Origin: Hemerocallis citrina
Lineage: Eukaryota; Streptophyta; Magnoliopsida; Asparagales; Asphodelaceae
Assembly (NCBI GenBank): GCA_017893485.1
Contig: CM030364.1
Location: forward strand, 244,975,818-245,039,817
Length of the DNA stretch: 64,000 nucleotides
Direction of reading: 5' to 3'
Part shown: one piece after another, positions 33,954 to 44,254 of the stretch
Position numbering within the stretch: the first letter of the stretch is position 1
How the letters are laid out: each line of letters starts with the position of its first letter
Program-made: the position numbers and the translations under genes
The notes under the pieces: generated by a model
Told to the model about the DNA's origin: nothing
Seen by the model: the letters and a program-made list of their open reading frames with translations, nothing else
The model's database searches: none

Positions 33954-34598
33954 ATGGAGAACGCCCCCGTCGAAAAGACCGCTTCCGAAAACCCTAATGG
34001 TTCTTCCGATGAACCCACTTTGGAGCCGGCAAATTCGAACCCGAACCCGAGCCCTAACCCGAATCCGACATCGAGGGTGCCGTTCACTAGCCTTGGACAG
34101 GTCGACGCCGACCTTGCCCTCGCCTGCGCCCTCCAAGAGCAGGTGAATTAGGGGTAGGGTTAGGGTTAGGATCAGAATTCAGTTCACAAAATTATGATTT
34201 GGGATTGTAATTTCAATTGGTTTTTGTTGCAGGAGAGGGCGTACATGATGCTGAGAATGGACGGCATAGATGGGGCAGGGTATATGGTTGCTCCGATTCC
34301 GAAAGCTATGTGTATGAGGACGAATTGGACAGCAATGATAATGATGATGGTGATCATGAAAATGAGAACCATCAAGATGATGGCGATGATGAAGGTCATC
34401 TTGGTGAGGATCATGAGAGTGTGGAAGGGAGTGACTATGATGAGGATGCTTTCGATGCGAATGAAGAGGAACTGGAGCTCAATCCGGCAAATTTTGACTC
34501 CGATGAGGCATTTTCTAGGCTTTGCAAGATGCCGAAGAAAGGGAGATGGCTGTTAGATTGATGGCTATAGCAGGGTTAAATGATTGTGAGTAAAATCA

Positions 34599-34655
<57 letters not shown>

Positions 34656-34772
34656 TGGAGTGTACTAAGATTGAATATTAGATGTTATTTTATTTGTTTT
34701 GTTTTGTTTTGTTTTGTTTGAGTATTTTCAGGGGGCGTTGTGGAGCGTGAAGTCTTTGGTGAGCGTTCTCAG
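33954..34772 (+). pseudogene. Captured fragment of a BIG BROTHER-related RING E3 ligase gene
   Basis: Exon 1 33,954-34,142 (63 codons) contains RVPFTSLGQVDADLALACAL and ends at donor CAG|GTGAAT. Exon 2 34,233-34,585 starts ERAYMMLRMDG after gttgcAG, continues with SYVYEDELDS and an acidic run, and ends with AEEREMAVRLMAIAGLND before GTGAGT. Exon 3 34,732-34,772 encodes GVVEREVFGERSQ. This matches the N-terminal half of Arabidopsis BIG BROTHER-related-type E3 ligases. Exon 2 has at least two frameshifts: one between MDG and SYVYEDE, and one that looks like a 1-nt loss before the AEERE segment. The RING domain is absent. Intron positions are retained, so genomic DNA was captured, not cDNA. Confidence 0.78.
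34600..34655 (+). repeat. (ATT)n microsatellite in a captured intron
   Basis: About 18 tandem ATT units, followed further on (34,694-34,719) by a (GTTTT)n tract. Confidence 0.95.
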
Positions 34773-34874
34773 GTCAGCAGTATTTTCATTACCTTTTAAG
34801 TGTATTAGAATATGAGATATATGATAGCTACTCCGCCCTCGAACCGGTCCTCTCCGCCCGCGAACCGTCCTCCA

Positions 34875-34900
34875 CCCCCCCCCCCCCCCCCCCCCCCCCC
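34875..34900 (+). repeat. Poly(C) tract
   Basis: 26 consecutive C, located between the two captured gene fragments, probably near the junction. Confidence 0.9.
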
Positions 34901-35006
34901 GGATTGAATCAACTGATCCATCTGCAGTTAATTTATTCATTGGGATTTTTTTATAGGAAAAATTATTGGGTTTTGTTTTTAATTGGGTTAATTTATTCAT
35001 TTGTAG

Positions 35007-35104
35007 CAACAACACAGGCTTGATGGATTGGATGCGGTTGCAGTTGCGGCGATTCCGATGGTGAAGTACAGCTGTGAGTCGTTTGAGTCTAAACAAGATG
35101 CCCA
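35007..35104 (+). pseudogene. Captured exon of an ATL-type RING-H2 gene
   Basis: An open 98-nt exon bounded by acceptor ttgtAG and donor GTAAGT. It encodes GLDAVAVAAIPMVKY and, at its end, SKQDA. In ATL58/59-like RING-H2 proteins the equivalent segment (GLD.VAVAAIP..K) lies directly before the CxxC that begins the RING. The fragment stops exactly there; no RING follows. It is a second donor gene, different from the preceding fragment. Confidence 0.68.
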
Positions 35105-35272
35105 GTAAGTGTTTGATTTTTTTTTTATAGAATTTTGTATAAAATTAATGTTGTGTTGTTTTGTAATTTCTGGTGTTTGATTTGAAAATAGTGCACATTG
35201 TAGTCTTCTGTTTACATAAAACGAAAAAAAAAAAAAATTAAAGCGTGCATTGCACCCGTGCAAATAGCTAGT

Positions 35273-36713
35273 ATTGATTATAGCTCTTTGTCTCTACTTT
35301 GGAATGAGATAATTTGCAACTTACAAATCTTTGAGCAAACCCTTGAATTCTAAAAAGTTCTATGTATGGAGTATGTGTATTTTTCAAGGGGGTTTGAGGC
35401 TGGCCAAGAAATGAACACAATGAATTTTTGAATTAATTAGCTAATTTGTTATCGGATCTAAGTGAGTTAACTAATTGAAACTAGTCTTAATATCGGCTTA
35501 ATATTGCAAATTTAAATTTATCCATTTATTTGGTTTACATGTTTCTTGTGGGTTTTTTCTATAGAAAATTATTATACATCTTTCATATGTAGAAATCACT
35601 CACCGAGCTTATTCTGTTCACTCCATATATTGGGATTTTTTTGCTGACCCACTTTTTGAAAATATTTACCAAAATGACCCACTTTCAAAAAGATTTACCT
35701 AACTGACCCAGTTTTGGACATGTCAGCATAAACCGCTCTTAGAAATAACAACATCAATTCTTTTGATTTCGTTTTTGCCAATAGCGGCATATGTTAAAAA
35801 TTTTTAGACCATGCCGCTTTCTGGAGTAAAGGCATCAGTTCATTTCCTCTCAATCGTGAACTCTCTAACTTAGAAAAAAAATCCAAGTGTTGAAACATAT
35901 TTTAACTGATGCCGTTTTCCACAAGAATGACATTCTCATATAGATTTTGTTATTGGGGATAGCGACATCTATTATAATAGTCTAAAAAGTGGGACGCTCT
36001 TATGCTGGCCCTTTCACTTTCATTCTCTCTCCCTTTCACTTCTAAAACCCGAAACCCGAAACCCTAGATCGCAATTCTTCTCCTTCAATTTTTCATCGTT
36101 AATATCCCAAACAAATTCAAAAAATTCTCATCCTTAAACCCTAATTGTCATTCCCTCCTCTCTTTGTTCACTTGGATTTTGGCGCTGGTTTTTCCTGCAG
36201 CTTACCTTAATTCCAAGTTTGTTGTAGATATTCGAAAACTCTTAATTTCTTTGAAAATATTCACTCTTTTTATTTAGATTTATATTGAAAATGTAGTATA
36301 TGAGATGTTATGGAGATTGATATGAGTAGTAGTATGAATAGATGAGAATAGATATTGTGTATACTAGAATTGACTCGGGAAATATATTAGATGTTGTGGA
36401 AAATTTGTATAAACTAGAATTGCATTATTTTTTAAATGTTAAGAAAATTTATGTATATGTATGAATGGATGTTGATATGAGATTTGTTTATATATAAATA
36501 TGTAGTGTATAGAGATGTTGTGGTGGAGATTGTTATGAGTAGTTTTTCGATACGAGTATTCAGACTTTTTTTGTTATCTTGACACATGATTTATTAATAT
36601 TGACACGTGGTTTATTAATTTTTTTCATGTCACATGATTTATTAATTTTGTTATCTTGACACATCCTTTATTCATTTTATTCATGACACATTGTTAATAA
36701 TGTTGACAGAGAA
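35273..36713. other. Left flank of the mobile-domain element
   Basis: AT-rich. 35,640-35,720 repeats tgacccactt/tgacccag blocks. 35,730-35,990 has several atgccg/gcggcat/ggcatcagtt motifs that recur at 42,150-42,560. 36,045-36,070 (acccgaaacccgaaacccta) looks like a plant 5' UTR. No coding frame of its own. Confidence 0.45.
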
Positions 36714-39700
36714 GTGGATGCCGGCCAACCATCTTCTTCGCGTGCAGTAGGTGTGTCGCCTTCCACCGCACACGGAGGTCCAGGTCCAGTAAACCCAACC
36801 CCACTCCATTTGCAAGAAGAGCATAGGTCTCAAGCGGTGTGGAAGGGAGAGAAAAAGAATATGAGTTTCCGAATGCACACCACTTTGCCAGCCCACCCAC
36901 GTATACACAACTATTTGGTAAATTCTGATTTCCATGGAATGTCGATGTCGGCCAAAGTAAAATGTGACCATTCATTACTTACCGCTCTTATGGAGCGATG
37001 GAGGTCGGAGACACTAATTAGTATGATCGGAGGTGTTCTCATGCCGAATTCTTTTGGTGATGTCGTCCATCTAATGTACCTTCCCTTGATTGCCGATATA
37101 CATAGGGCCGACCGTTATAGTTGGAGAAGTGTGACATTGGCTTCTCTTTACCGTTCCTTGTGCAACTGTGTGCAATGTGGTCGATTCAAATTACCGGGCC
37201 AATGGGGATATTACAGATTTGGTATTGGGAACGAATACACCTCGACCATCTCCGAACCGAATAACGATTCTTTCAAATGCATGAAAAGTAATTGAGGAGA
37301 ATGAAGTGATGAAGGCTCCTTTAGGGGTTTATTGGACCAGCCTCCACATATGGAGAGATAACCCACGTGGAGTGTTGACGTATTATAGAGATGAACTCGA
37401 TCAACTCCGGAAAGAGTACGTCAATTGGACACCATACACGCTCGAAAGGCTTCAAATGCTACCCCCACCGTGCACGGTCGGCATGCAACTTTGGTTGACA
37501 CGAGCTCCACTTATAAATTTCAATATCATAGAACTCTACTATCCCGATCGAGTCCTCCGACATTTCAGTGCACAACAAAGAATCTCGGACAACCGGAGGT
37601 ACAACCAAAGACTACACAATATCACTGGTCAAGATCGATTGACGACTATAGATTAGGCCAATCACCATCGATGTCATGTAGCAATGTGGAACGAGAGAAA
37701 ACTTGACTTGGTGCTTGAAGATTTCGTACCGTACGAAGGGTCGTAGCAAGAAGCGTACATAACGTGGTACCGTCGTGTTACGCGTTCGTATATATCACCT
37801 CGAACAGCTATACCGACGGGGGGTCCGAATATCGTTCCCAAAGTATCAAGTCGAATCACAACCCGTACATTCTACTTCTCAACTAATGTACCAACCCAAG
37901 GCCTCGTCGTATCGACTCTTGGTTAGTAATTTGTTTGTTAATAATTTAAAATTTACAAATTCTGTACATATTTTATTTATATATGTATGACATAATTTCA
38001 TTTATGCATGATTATATCCAAAAGTTGTTCTAGATTGATAATTCATAGGAATTCGTGCGGAAATGCACTCGAATATTGATCGGTAATGCTTTAAAGGCTT
38101 GTAAGAAAATAGCGAGAGAAATTCTCCACCTGTCACGCCCTGCTTCCCAAAAAGGAATACGGAATACGAGTACGTGACACAAGTCCAGTGAATGACTTTC
38201 ACCATTCATAAGCTGTCAAGATCTTTACAACATATACAAGAATAAACAAGAGATATACAAGAGGAATAGTCAACCACGCATGCATAACTGAATTAATATA
38301 GTCAACAGGATTACTTGAAACAAGGAACAAGAATACTAAATTTTAAATAATCAAGTCTGGAACAAAACATAAGTCTGGGAAAAAATGCCCAATATAAATA
38401 TAATCCAAGTGACAAATTACAATTATTCAAGATAAGCAACAAAAATAAATAAATGTAGCAAGAATCCAGCCAACTAGAATCTTTGATCACTTACTCCATC
38501 GGGCAGCTGGTCACCAAAGTCTGCAATTTAACAAATTACAGGAAGAGGAAAAAAGAAACAAAACGTCCGTCAATGCAAGTTACGAGCCGCTGGTATTGCA
38601 TGCAACATGTACACGAAAAATAAATATACAAGAATAGAGTAACAACGGAAGCAAATGTAGCATAGAAAGATGTAACAGCAAAATAGAGAAACTAACTCTA
38701 AGACAAGAACATGGACAAATAGCATGGCAAGATAAACGAGTGCAAGTGGCATGTAACAAGTGTCAAGTAAGATGCAAACAAGTAACGAGTAACAGGTGTC
38801 AAGTAATCAAGTATCATGTACAAGTAACAAGTTGCAAGTGTCAAGTGATCATGTTGTTTTCAAGTCTTGTATCTAGTCCTATCTAGGTAGCACTTCATGC
38901 GTCCCAGACTTTTACCACATGATTTCTACATTCATGCAAATTACGTTTTAAATTTCATAGTGGATCATAGACAAAAGTGTACTGAGGGGCAAGTATCCAG
39001 TATCGAGTATCAAGCATCGAGTATCCAATATCAAGTGTCAAGTGTTTAAGTGTCAAGTAATCACGTGTCAAGTACTAAGTATCAAGTATCACGTAGGATC
39101 TATGGATCCCATTCTGAGTACACGTTTCTGTATTTCCACTATTAGATCTTTTCCTTTAACCCCGACTTAGTTTCTTGTTATTATTATTCAAGCAAGCATG
39201 GACGTGCAAAAACAATGCGAGAAACATGGTAAGGTAACAAGGGACAAGTACAAGTTGAATAACGGACACGAACTGATGACGAATGACTCAAAATAGACTA
39301 AGACAACGAAAATTTTAGTTCTGGACAGCAAGACTGTACTGCACCAAATCTGGGATTTCCATTGCCATGGACATGCAAATCTAGATCCGTCAAAGAATCT
39401 AGAAAATAGACTCTCGGACAAATCCAGCACATATATACAAGTCACATAATAATCACAGAAATGGGGCTCAAAACAGAATTATACACAGAAAACATGTTCA
39501 GCCAGAAATCACAAGATTTTATTCACAAGCATGAAAATGGCATAAAAACTTACTGATTAAATCCAAGAAAAATTTGAAGTATTTCCCAGTATGTCTAGTA
39601 CCAGCAAATATAATTTCCAAATAATCGAACATGGATAGCATAGTCAAAGAAATTCGGAAAACAGCAAGATACAGTAAATTTGTAAATCTAAAATGCTCGA

Positions 39701-41866
39701 CACAACAGTACTAAAATAGCGATAGATTATCAAGTATAGCTCAAAATACAAATCTGTCGAAAGGGTGATAAAATAGATACAATATTCTACATTTTATGTT
39801 TACAAAGTTTTTACCAACAGCAACTAGAATCAGGTCGAAAACATGGTTATTTATTGAACAGTATGCAAAACTGGAGATATAGTACTTTGTTCACATGCAT
39901 AGAATACTTTATAAATGTCATCAAATAAATCTAAAAATAATTGGGATTAATCCCAGTCAAGTCTAGTCATAGCTAGCAAAATATTAGATCCAAATCTTAT
40001 CTTTAGCATCAGTATTAAAATAATTAGTTACACAGAAATCATATAAAACAGAATCTGAAATTTCTAACACATCTGTAGAAAAACAACAATAACTCATAAC
40101 TCACAAATCGAAACTGAGATCTGTCAGAAATTCTGTAAAATAGACAGTGAGTTCTATGATTTATATTCACAAGTTAATTTGATTTACTGACCTCAACAGG
40201 GTCTAAAATACTAAACAAAAACGGGGCAGCATCAAAAACAGAAATCTTTTCATGTATTAAATCAAATAGTTCATATGCAACAAATCCAGATTAAAATGAA
40301 AAACAAAGCATGGTATAATAGATGTCCAAACAACATGGTATGAGTGTTTTAGAAGTCTACCACAAGGTACTACGACTAACACATTAAGCATGCAAGATTC
40401 ATACAACATATCATGGATCACGAACATCATACATACATGCCTCAAGAATTAATTAGATCTAAGTTAATTTCATGTCGTGTGTGTAAAGAAAGACGACTAT
40501 GGATGGATCAACGAATAGAGACAAGATCTAACAAGGAATTTCATGAGGATGAATCTAGAAACAAAGAGTAGCACTACAAGCGGTATTTAGTACTTGTATA
40601 TTTAAAAAAAAAGAAATACAAGTTACTTGCCTTGAAATTGACGACGGAACCGACAAGAAAAAGAAAATAACGGGAATAGATTCCCGGGCACAAACACAAC
40701 GCAACGGATCACGAATAAATCACGAACACAACGCACGTATTGCCCGCATGCACTCAAACCCAAAACTTTGATAGATCAAACCGCAAGTACTCAAGATACT
40801 ATGGCAACCGGGGGAGGAGGTGTGTACACTACGAGGAGGGGACGACGGCGACAGGCAGACAAGGCGGCGGCACTGGCTGCTAGCTGGCACTACTGGCTTC
40901 GGGAGGGAGACACAACACAGGGCTGCCACTGGCACTGGCACTGGCGTCAGGAGAAGGTAGGGAAGGAGGGGCTATCGTGGGTTGGTGTCAGGCTGCAGGG
41001 CGATAGGGGGTGCCAGAAGGTCGACGACAGCCGGAGGGGGATCAGGGTGTAGGTCGGGAGTTTTGGAGTGCAGGAGGTAGGAGGAAAGGGGTGAGCAGCT
41101 AGGGTAATTAGAGAGTGATTAGGGTTTAGTTAACAGTGGGTTTTATAGGAGTAAAATCTAGGGTTAGGGTAGAAACGGGTCATGGGTTGGTGGGTAATGG
41201 GTTTTAGGGTATGCAAAAGGATCCAATAAGGGTTAGGATAGGATATATGATTAAATAACAATTAAACAAGCCATGAACAAAATAATTAGAATCAAACAAT
41301 TCAATCGGAGGCAATAATTTGACAGAAAATTAAATCGAGAAAATATTCAAGGCCACAAAATAGAATCAAAGGCAAGATAGATAACTTTATTGAGCACAAA
41401 GAACAAATATATGGTTCAGAAGGAACAGAAGAGTACAATATAAATAAATACTCAGAAAAAGATAAAGACATCCAAAATACAAGAAAAGGGAAAACAGGGG
41501 TTACACCACCCGTGTCGGTTGTCGCTTGAAGTGGTTGGAGATGGACCCCAACTTGATGCTCTTCTAGAACCCACACAAGAACCAAGCCAGTCAGTAGCCC
41601 AACCTCCACCACAAGCGCCAAGCCAAGCTCAAGTTCCTTCCGCAAGCCAAGCTCAACCATTCTCATCACATGGACAGTGGCGGAAGCGCGTTACTCAGCT
41701 GAGAGAGCGTGCAACGGCACGAGAGATTGTTGAAGAGGAAGCTCAGCATTAAGATGATGTAGGCCCAAGCCAAGTACCCACATCACAATTCACACAAGTG
41801 CAGACTCATTCTCGGAGAGTCTCCGTTTGGAAGAGGAGCAAGCCACAACACTACACTCCTAGTTAG
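36714..41866 (+). pseudogene. Plant mobile domain (MAIN/MAIL-like) transposon protein, decayed
   Basis: Frames at 36,714-37,295 and 37,306-37,656 contain plant-mobile-domain signatures: CDHSLLTALMERWRSETL, FGDVVHLMYLPLIADI, YSWRSVTLASLYRSLC, then WTPYTLERLQMLPP and IIELYYPDRVLRHF. A further piece near 37,675-37,800 (NERKLDLVLEDFVPYEG, TWYRRVTRSYISP) completes the usual C-terminal order. The tail follows the solo LTR inserted at 38,131: 41,519-41,866, Gln/Pro/Ser-rich, with an internal TAA. Compared with the family, part of the segment between SETL and FGDVV is missing, and several stops interrupt the frame. The domain occurs in host MAIN/MAIL1 proteins and in transposons; the surrounding repeats suggest a transposon copy. 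Confidence 0.7.
38131..41505 (-). mobile_element. Solo LTR of a Tekay-like gypsy element, 3,375 bp
   Basis: On the plus strand it starts TGTCACGCCCTGCTTCCC and ends AACAGGGGTTACA. CCACC flanks both ends (38,126-38,130 and 41,506-41,510), so the TSD is exact. Its 5' end on the plus strand is the reverse complement of the Tekay LTR end (gggaagcaaggcgtgaca at 47,467), and it shares the block gcacttcatgcgtcccaga. No internal region remains. 38,750-39,110 is a degenerate run of caagtRtc-like short repeats. Confidence 0.88.
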
Positions 41867-42590
41867 AGTTGATTGTAGATGTGTTGATGTTTATTCTTAT
41901 TAAGATGGAGTTCCAAATTTTGTATATGTTTCGTTGCACATTTTGAACTTTGTTTTGAATGTTGGTTATACTTTTGATCAATTTGTGCTAAATGTTGCTT
42001 AAACATGATTTAGGATGTGCTAAATGTTATTCATATGTATGTGTTTGAGGATGATTGTTGAGAAATTTACTTATGCTCCTGAAAATTTTTTGAAATTTGG
42101 TTTTATATAGATGTTGTTCATGCTGTACATGTTTTTCAGAAGTTCAAATAAGTGATTCTGTTGTCGAAAACAACGACATCAGTTACCTGTAATGTTCTTA
42201 CCAACAACGGCATCAGTTAAAAACATGCTGTGTCAAAATGTCAATTTGATTAAAGCTGATGCCATTTTTGGTGAGAACGGTATCCACTAATACATGTCGT
42301 TCTATAAAACAACGACATTAGTTATTTGACAATTTTTGGGGCCAAACTCATTCTCTGTGGAACATTCTGTCTCCACAGTCGTTCTCTTCAACAATGAGAT
42401 AATTGCATGAGAAAAACTGATGCCATTATCTCCAATAGCGGCTTCAACTTAAATAAAATAATTAGACTTTTATACAATCTAAACTGTTTTATTTGAACTG
42501 TTGCCGCTATTTAAAAGTATGGCAACAATTATGTTGATGCCGTTATTGAAAATAACGAAAACAAAAAGGTTCAATTTTTGGGCCAAACAT
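41867..42590. repeat. Right flank of the mobile-domain element with GCCGTT/AACGGC repeats
   Basis: Dispersed inverted motifs such as aacaacggcatcagtt, aaagctgatgccattttt, actgatgccattatctccaa and tgttgatgccgttattg. Related motifs occur at 35,730-35,990, on the other side of the coding part. They look like subterminal repeats of one transposon; exact ends were not found. Confidence 0.45.
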
Positions 42591-43134
42591 TGTAACACCC
42601 CACAAAATTGAGCTTTGACAATTTTGCCCCAAACATGTTATATACGTGTATTTTTTACCGTTATGGATAATATCTGTGACATTATTAATATAAATATTTT
42701 TACGTATTTTGTATTTCAATATTTTATAAATATCTTTTCGTTCTCTCGAATTCATTTTTGTATTTGAAATTTATTTTGATCTCCTATTTGAACCCAACCC
42801 AAATATTTTCTGATCCACTCTAATTTTCCCAATTATTCAATTTGAGTTTAATTTAAACTCTAACCCTGATTAATCCTAACCATATCCTTAATTCTAATTC
42901 TAATCCTAATCTAGTAGCCAACCCCCAACTTATTTTTACGACTCATTAACTCACCTCATATTCACCTCCCTTCCCTTCTTCTCACCTCACACGCAGCCAC
43001 TCCTACACCCTACATTTACTATACTCTTACCCTAACCTCTTCTCCTTCTCACTCCACAGCATAATCCACTCCTAATCTATCCCTAGTTCCACTATACTCT
43101 AACCTAAAGCTCACTCTTCTTCTCAATATACAGC

Positions 43135-43137
<3 letters not shown>

Positions 43138-43199
<62 letters not shown>
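43138..43199 (+). repeat. (AC)n microsatellite
   Basis: About 31 uninterrupted AC units. Confidence 0.97.
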
Positions 43200-43206
<7 letters not shown>

Positions 43207-43353
43207 GGGAAAAAGGGATATGAGCAACTTGCTCATTTAGTAAATAAGCAATTGATGATGTGGCATGCATGTGATTGGAATATCCTTAAAAGGGTTAGTT
43301 GTCTAATGTATCACGTGCATGCCACATAATCAATTTCTCATTTACTAAATAAG

Positions 43354-43355
<2 letters not shown>
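43207..43355 (+). mobile_element. Fold-back MITE copy 1 (partial)
   Basis: gggaaaaagggatatgagca... with an inverted right arm that stops at actaaataagc, missing the last ~30 bp seen in copy 2. Flanked by AT tracts. Confidence 0.7.

Positions 43356-43416
<61 letters not shown>
43355..43416. repeat. (TA)n tract
   Basis: About 31 TA units between the two fold-back MITE copies. Confidence 0.95.
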
Positions 43417-43418
<2 letters not shown>

Positions 43419-43614
43419 AAAAAGGGATATGAGCAACTTGCTCATTTAGGAAAAAGGGATATGAGCAACTTGCTCATTTAGTAAATAAGCAATTGATGAT
43501 GTGGCATGCATGTGATTGGAATATACTTAAAAGGGTTAGTTATCCAATGTATCACATGCATGCCACATAATCACTTGCTCATTTACTAAATAAGTAAGTT
43601 GCTCATATCCCTTT

Positions 43615-43620
<6 letters not shown>
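43417..43620 (+). mobile_element. Fold-back MITE copy 2
   Basis: Left arm aaaagggatatgagcaactt...gtggcatgcatgtgat and right arm its reverse complement, ending ttgctcatatcccttttacc; about 75-bp arms around a ~30-bp centre. The first ~33 bp of the left arm is tandemly duplicated. It sits between (TA)n tracts. Confidence 0.78.

Positions 43621-43666
<46 letters not shown>
43620..43666. repeat. (TA)n followed by (CA)n
   Basis: About 17 TA units and then about six CA units. Confidence 0.95.
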
Positions 43667-44058
43667 CACATCTCTCTCTCCAGTATATATATTCATACCT
43701 ACATGCATACACCCATTCACTGCCTCTCTTCTTCTTCATCTCCCACACCTGCAACTACCTCAGCCCCAACCAGATTCTACAACATCCATTGCACCTCCAC
43801 TCTACTCCCTATCTCCATATATAGCCTCCTATTCACTAACCTAAAGTCTCATTCATCAGTCAATACTCCACTCCTCCTACTCCCTACATTTTTCTATACA
43901 CTAAATTAAACCCCTTCTCACCTCACATACAACCACCCCAACTGCAACTTCTTTATACGGCATTAAGCACCTCTTCCTACACCCTACTACCTCTCCACCT
44001 CCCTATATCTATTTATATATAAACTATATACTTACATCCACACCCTATTACCTACTAT

Positions 44059-44060
<2 letters not shown>

Positions 44061-44143
<83 letters not shown>
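44061..44143. repeat. (AT)n tract
   Basis: About 41 AT units. Confidence 0.97.
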
Positions 44144-44144
<1 letters not shown>

Positions 44145-44254
44145 CACACACCACCTCATCCCCTCACTTTCTCCTTGCATCTTCCACCCACCCTGAAACC
44201 CACCACAACCATCTTCATTGTCATCCCGAACTCTTTCTTCCTTCACTATCTCCA

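Larger units (their letters stand above)
33503..35271 (+). mobile_element. Non-autonomous Helitron with captured gene fragments, 1,769 bp
   Basis: Starts TCTATACTATTATTATGC, the usual plant Helitron 5' form, and ends ...GCACCCGTGCAAATAGCTAG. An inverted repeat TTGCA/TGCAA ends a few bases before CTAG. Inserted between A (33,502) and T (35,272) without a target duplication. No Rep/helicase. It carries exons of two RING-type E3 ligase genes and their introns. Confidence 0.87.
42591..44254 (+). repeat. Start of an older long gypsy-type LTR (outer element)
   Basis: Begins TGTAACACCCCACAAAATTG, a Tekay-like LTR start, and continues as a C/T-rich, CACC-rich stretch. Interrupted at 44,255 by the complete Tekay element; the sequence resumes at 55,533. 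Its right end was not identified. Confidence 0.5.

Noticed and set aside
34145..34172. Telomere-like ggggtagggttagggttagg
   Set aside because: Three imperfect units only, in a captured intron; not an interstitial telomere array.
40768..41052. Gly/Arg-rich frame in the minus-oriented solo LTR
   Set aside because: Lies inside an LTR and has no similarity to known proteins; compositional.
43049..43270. Frame with a (CV)n run
   Set aside because: Translation of the (AC)n microsatellite.
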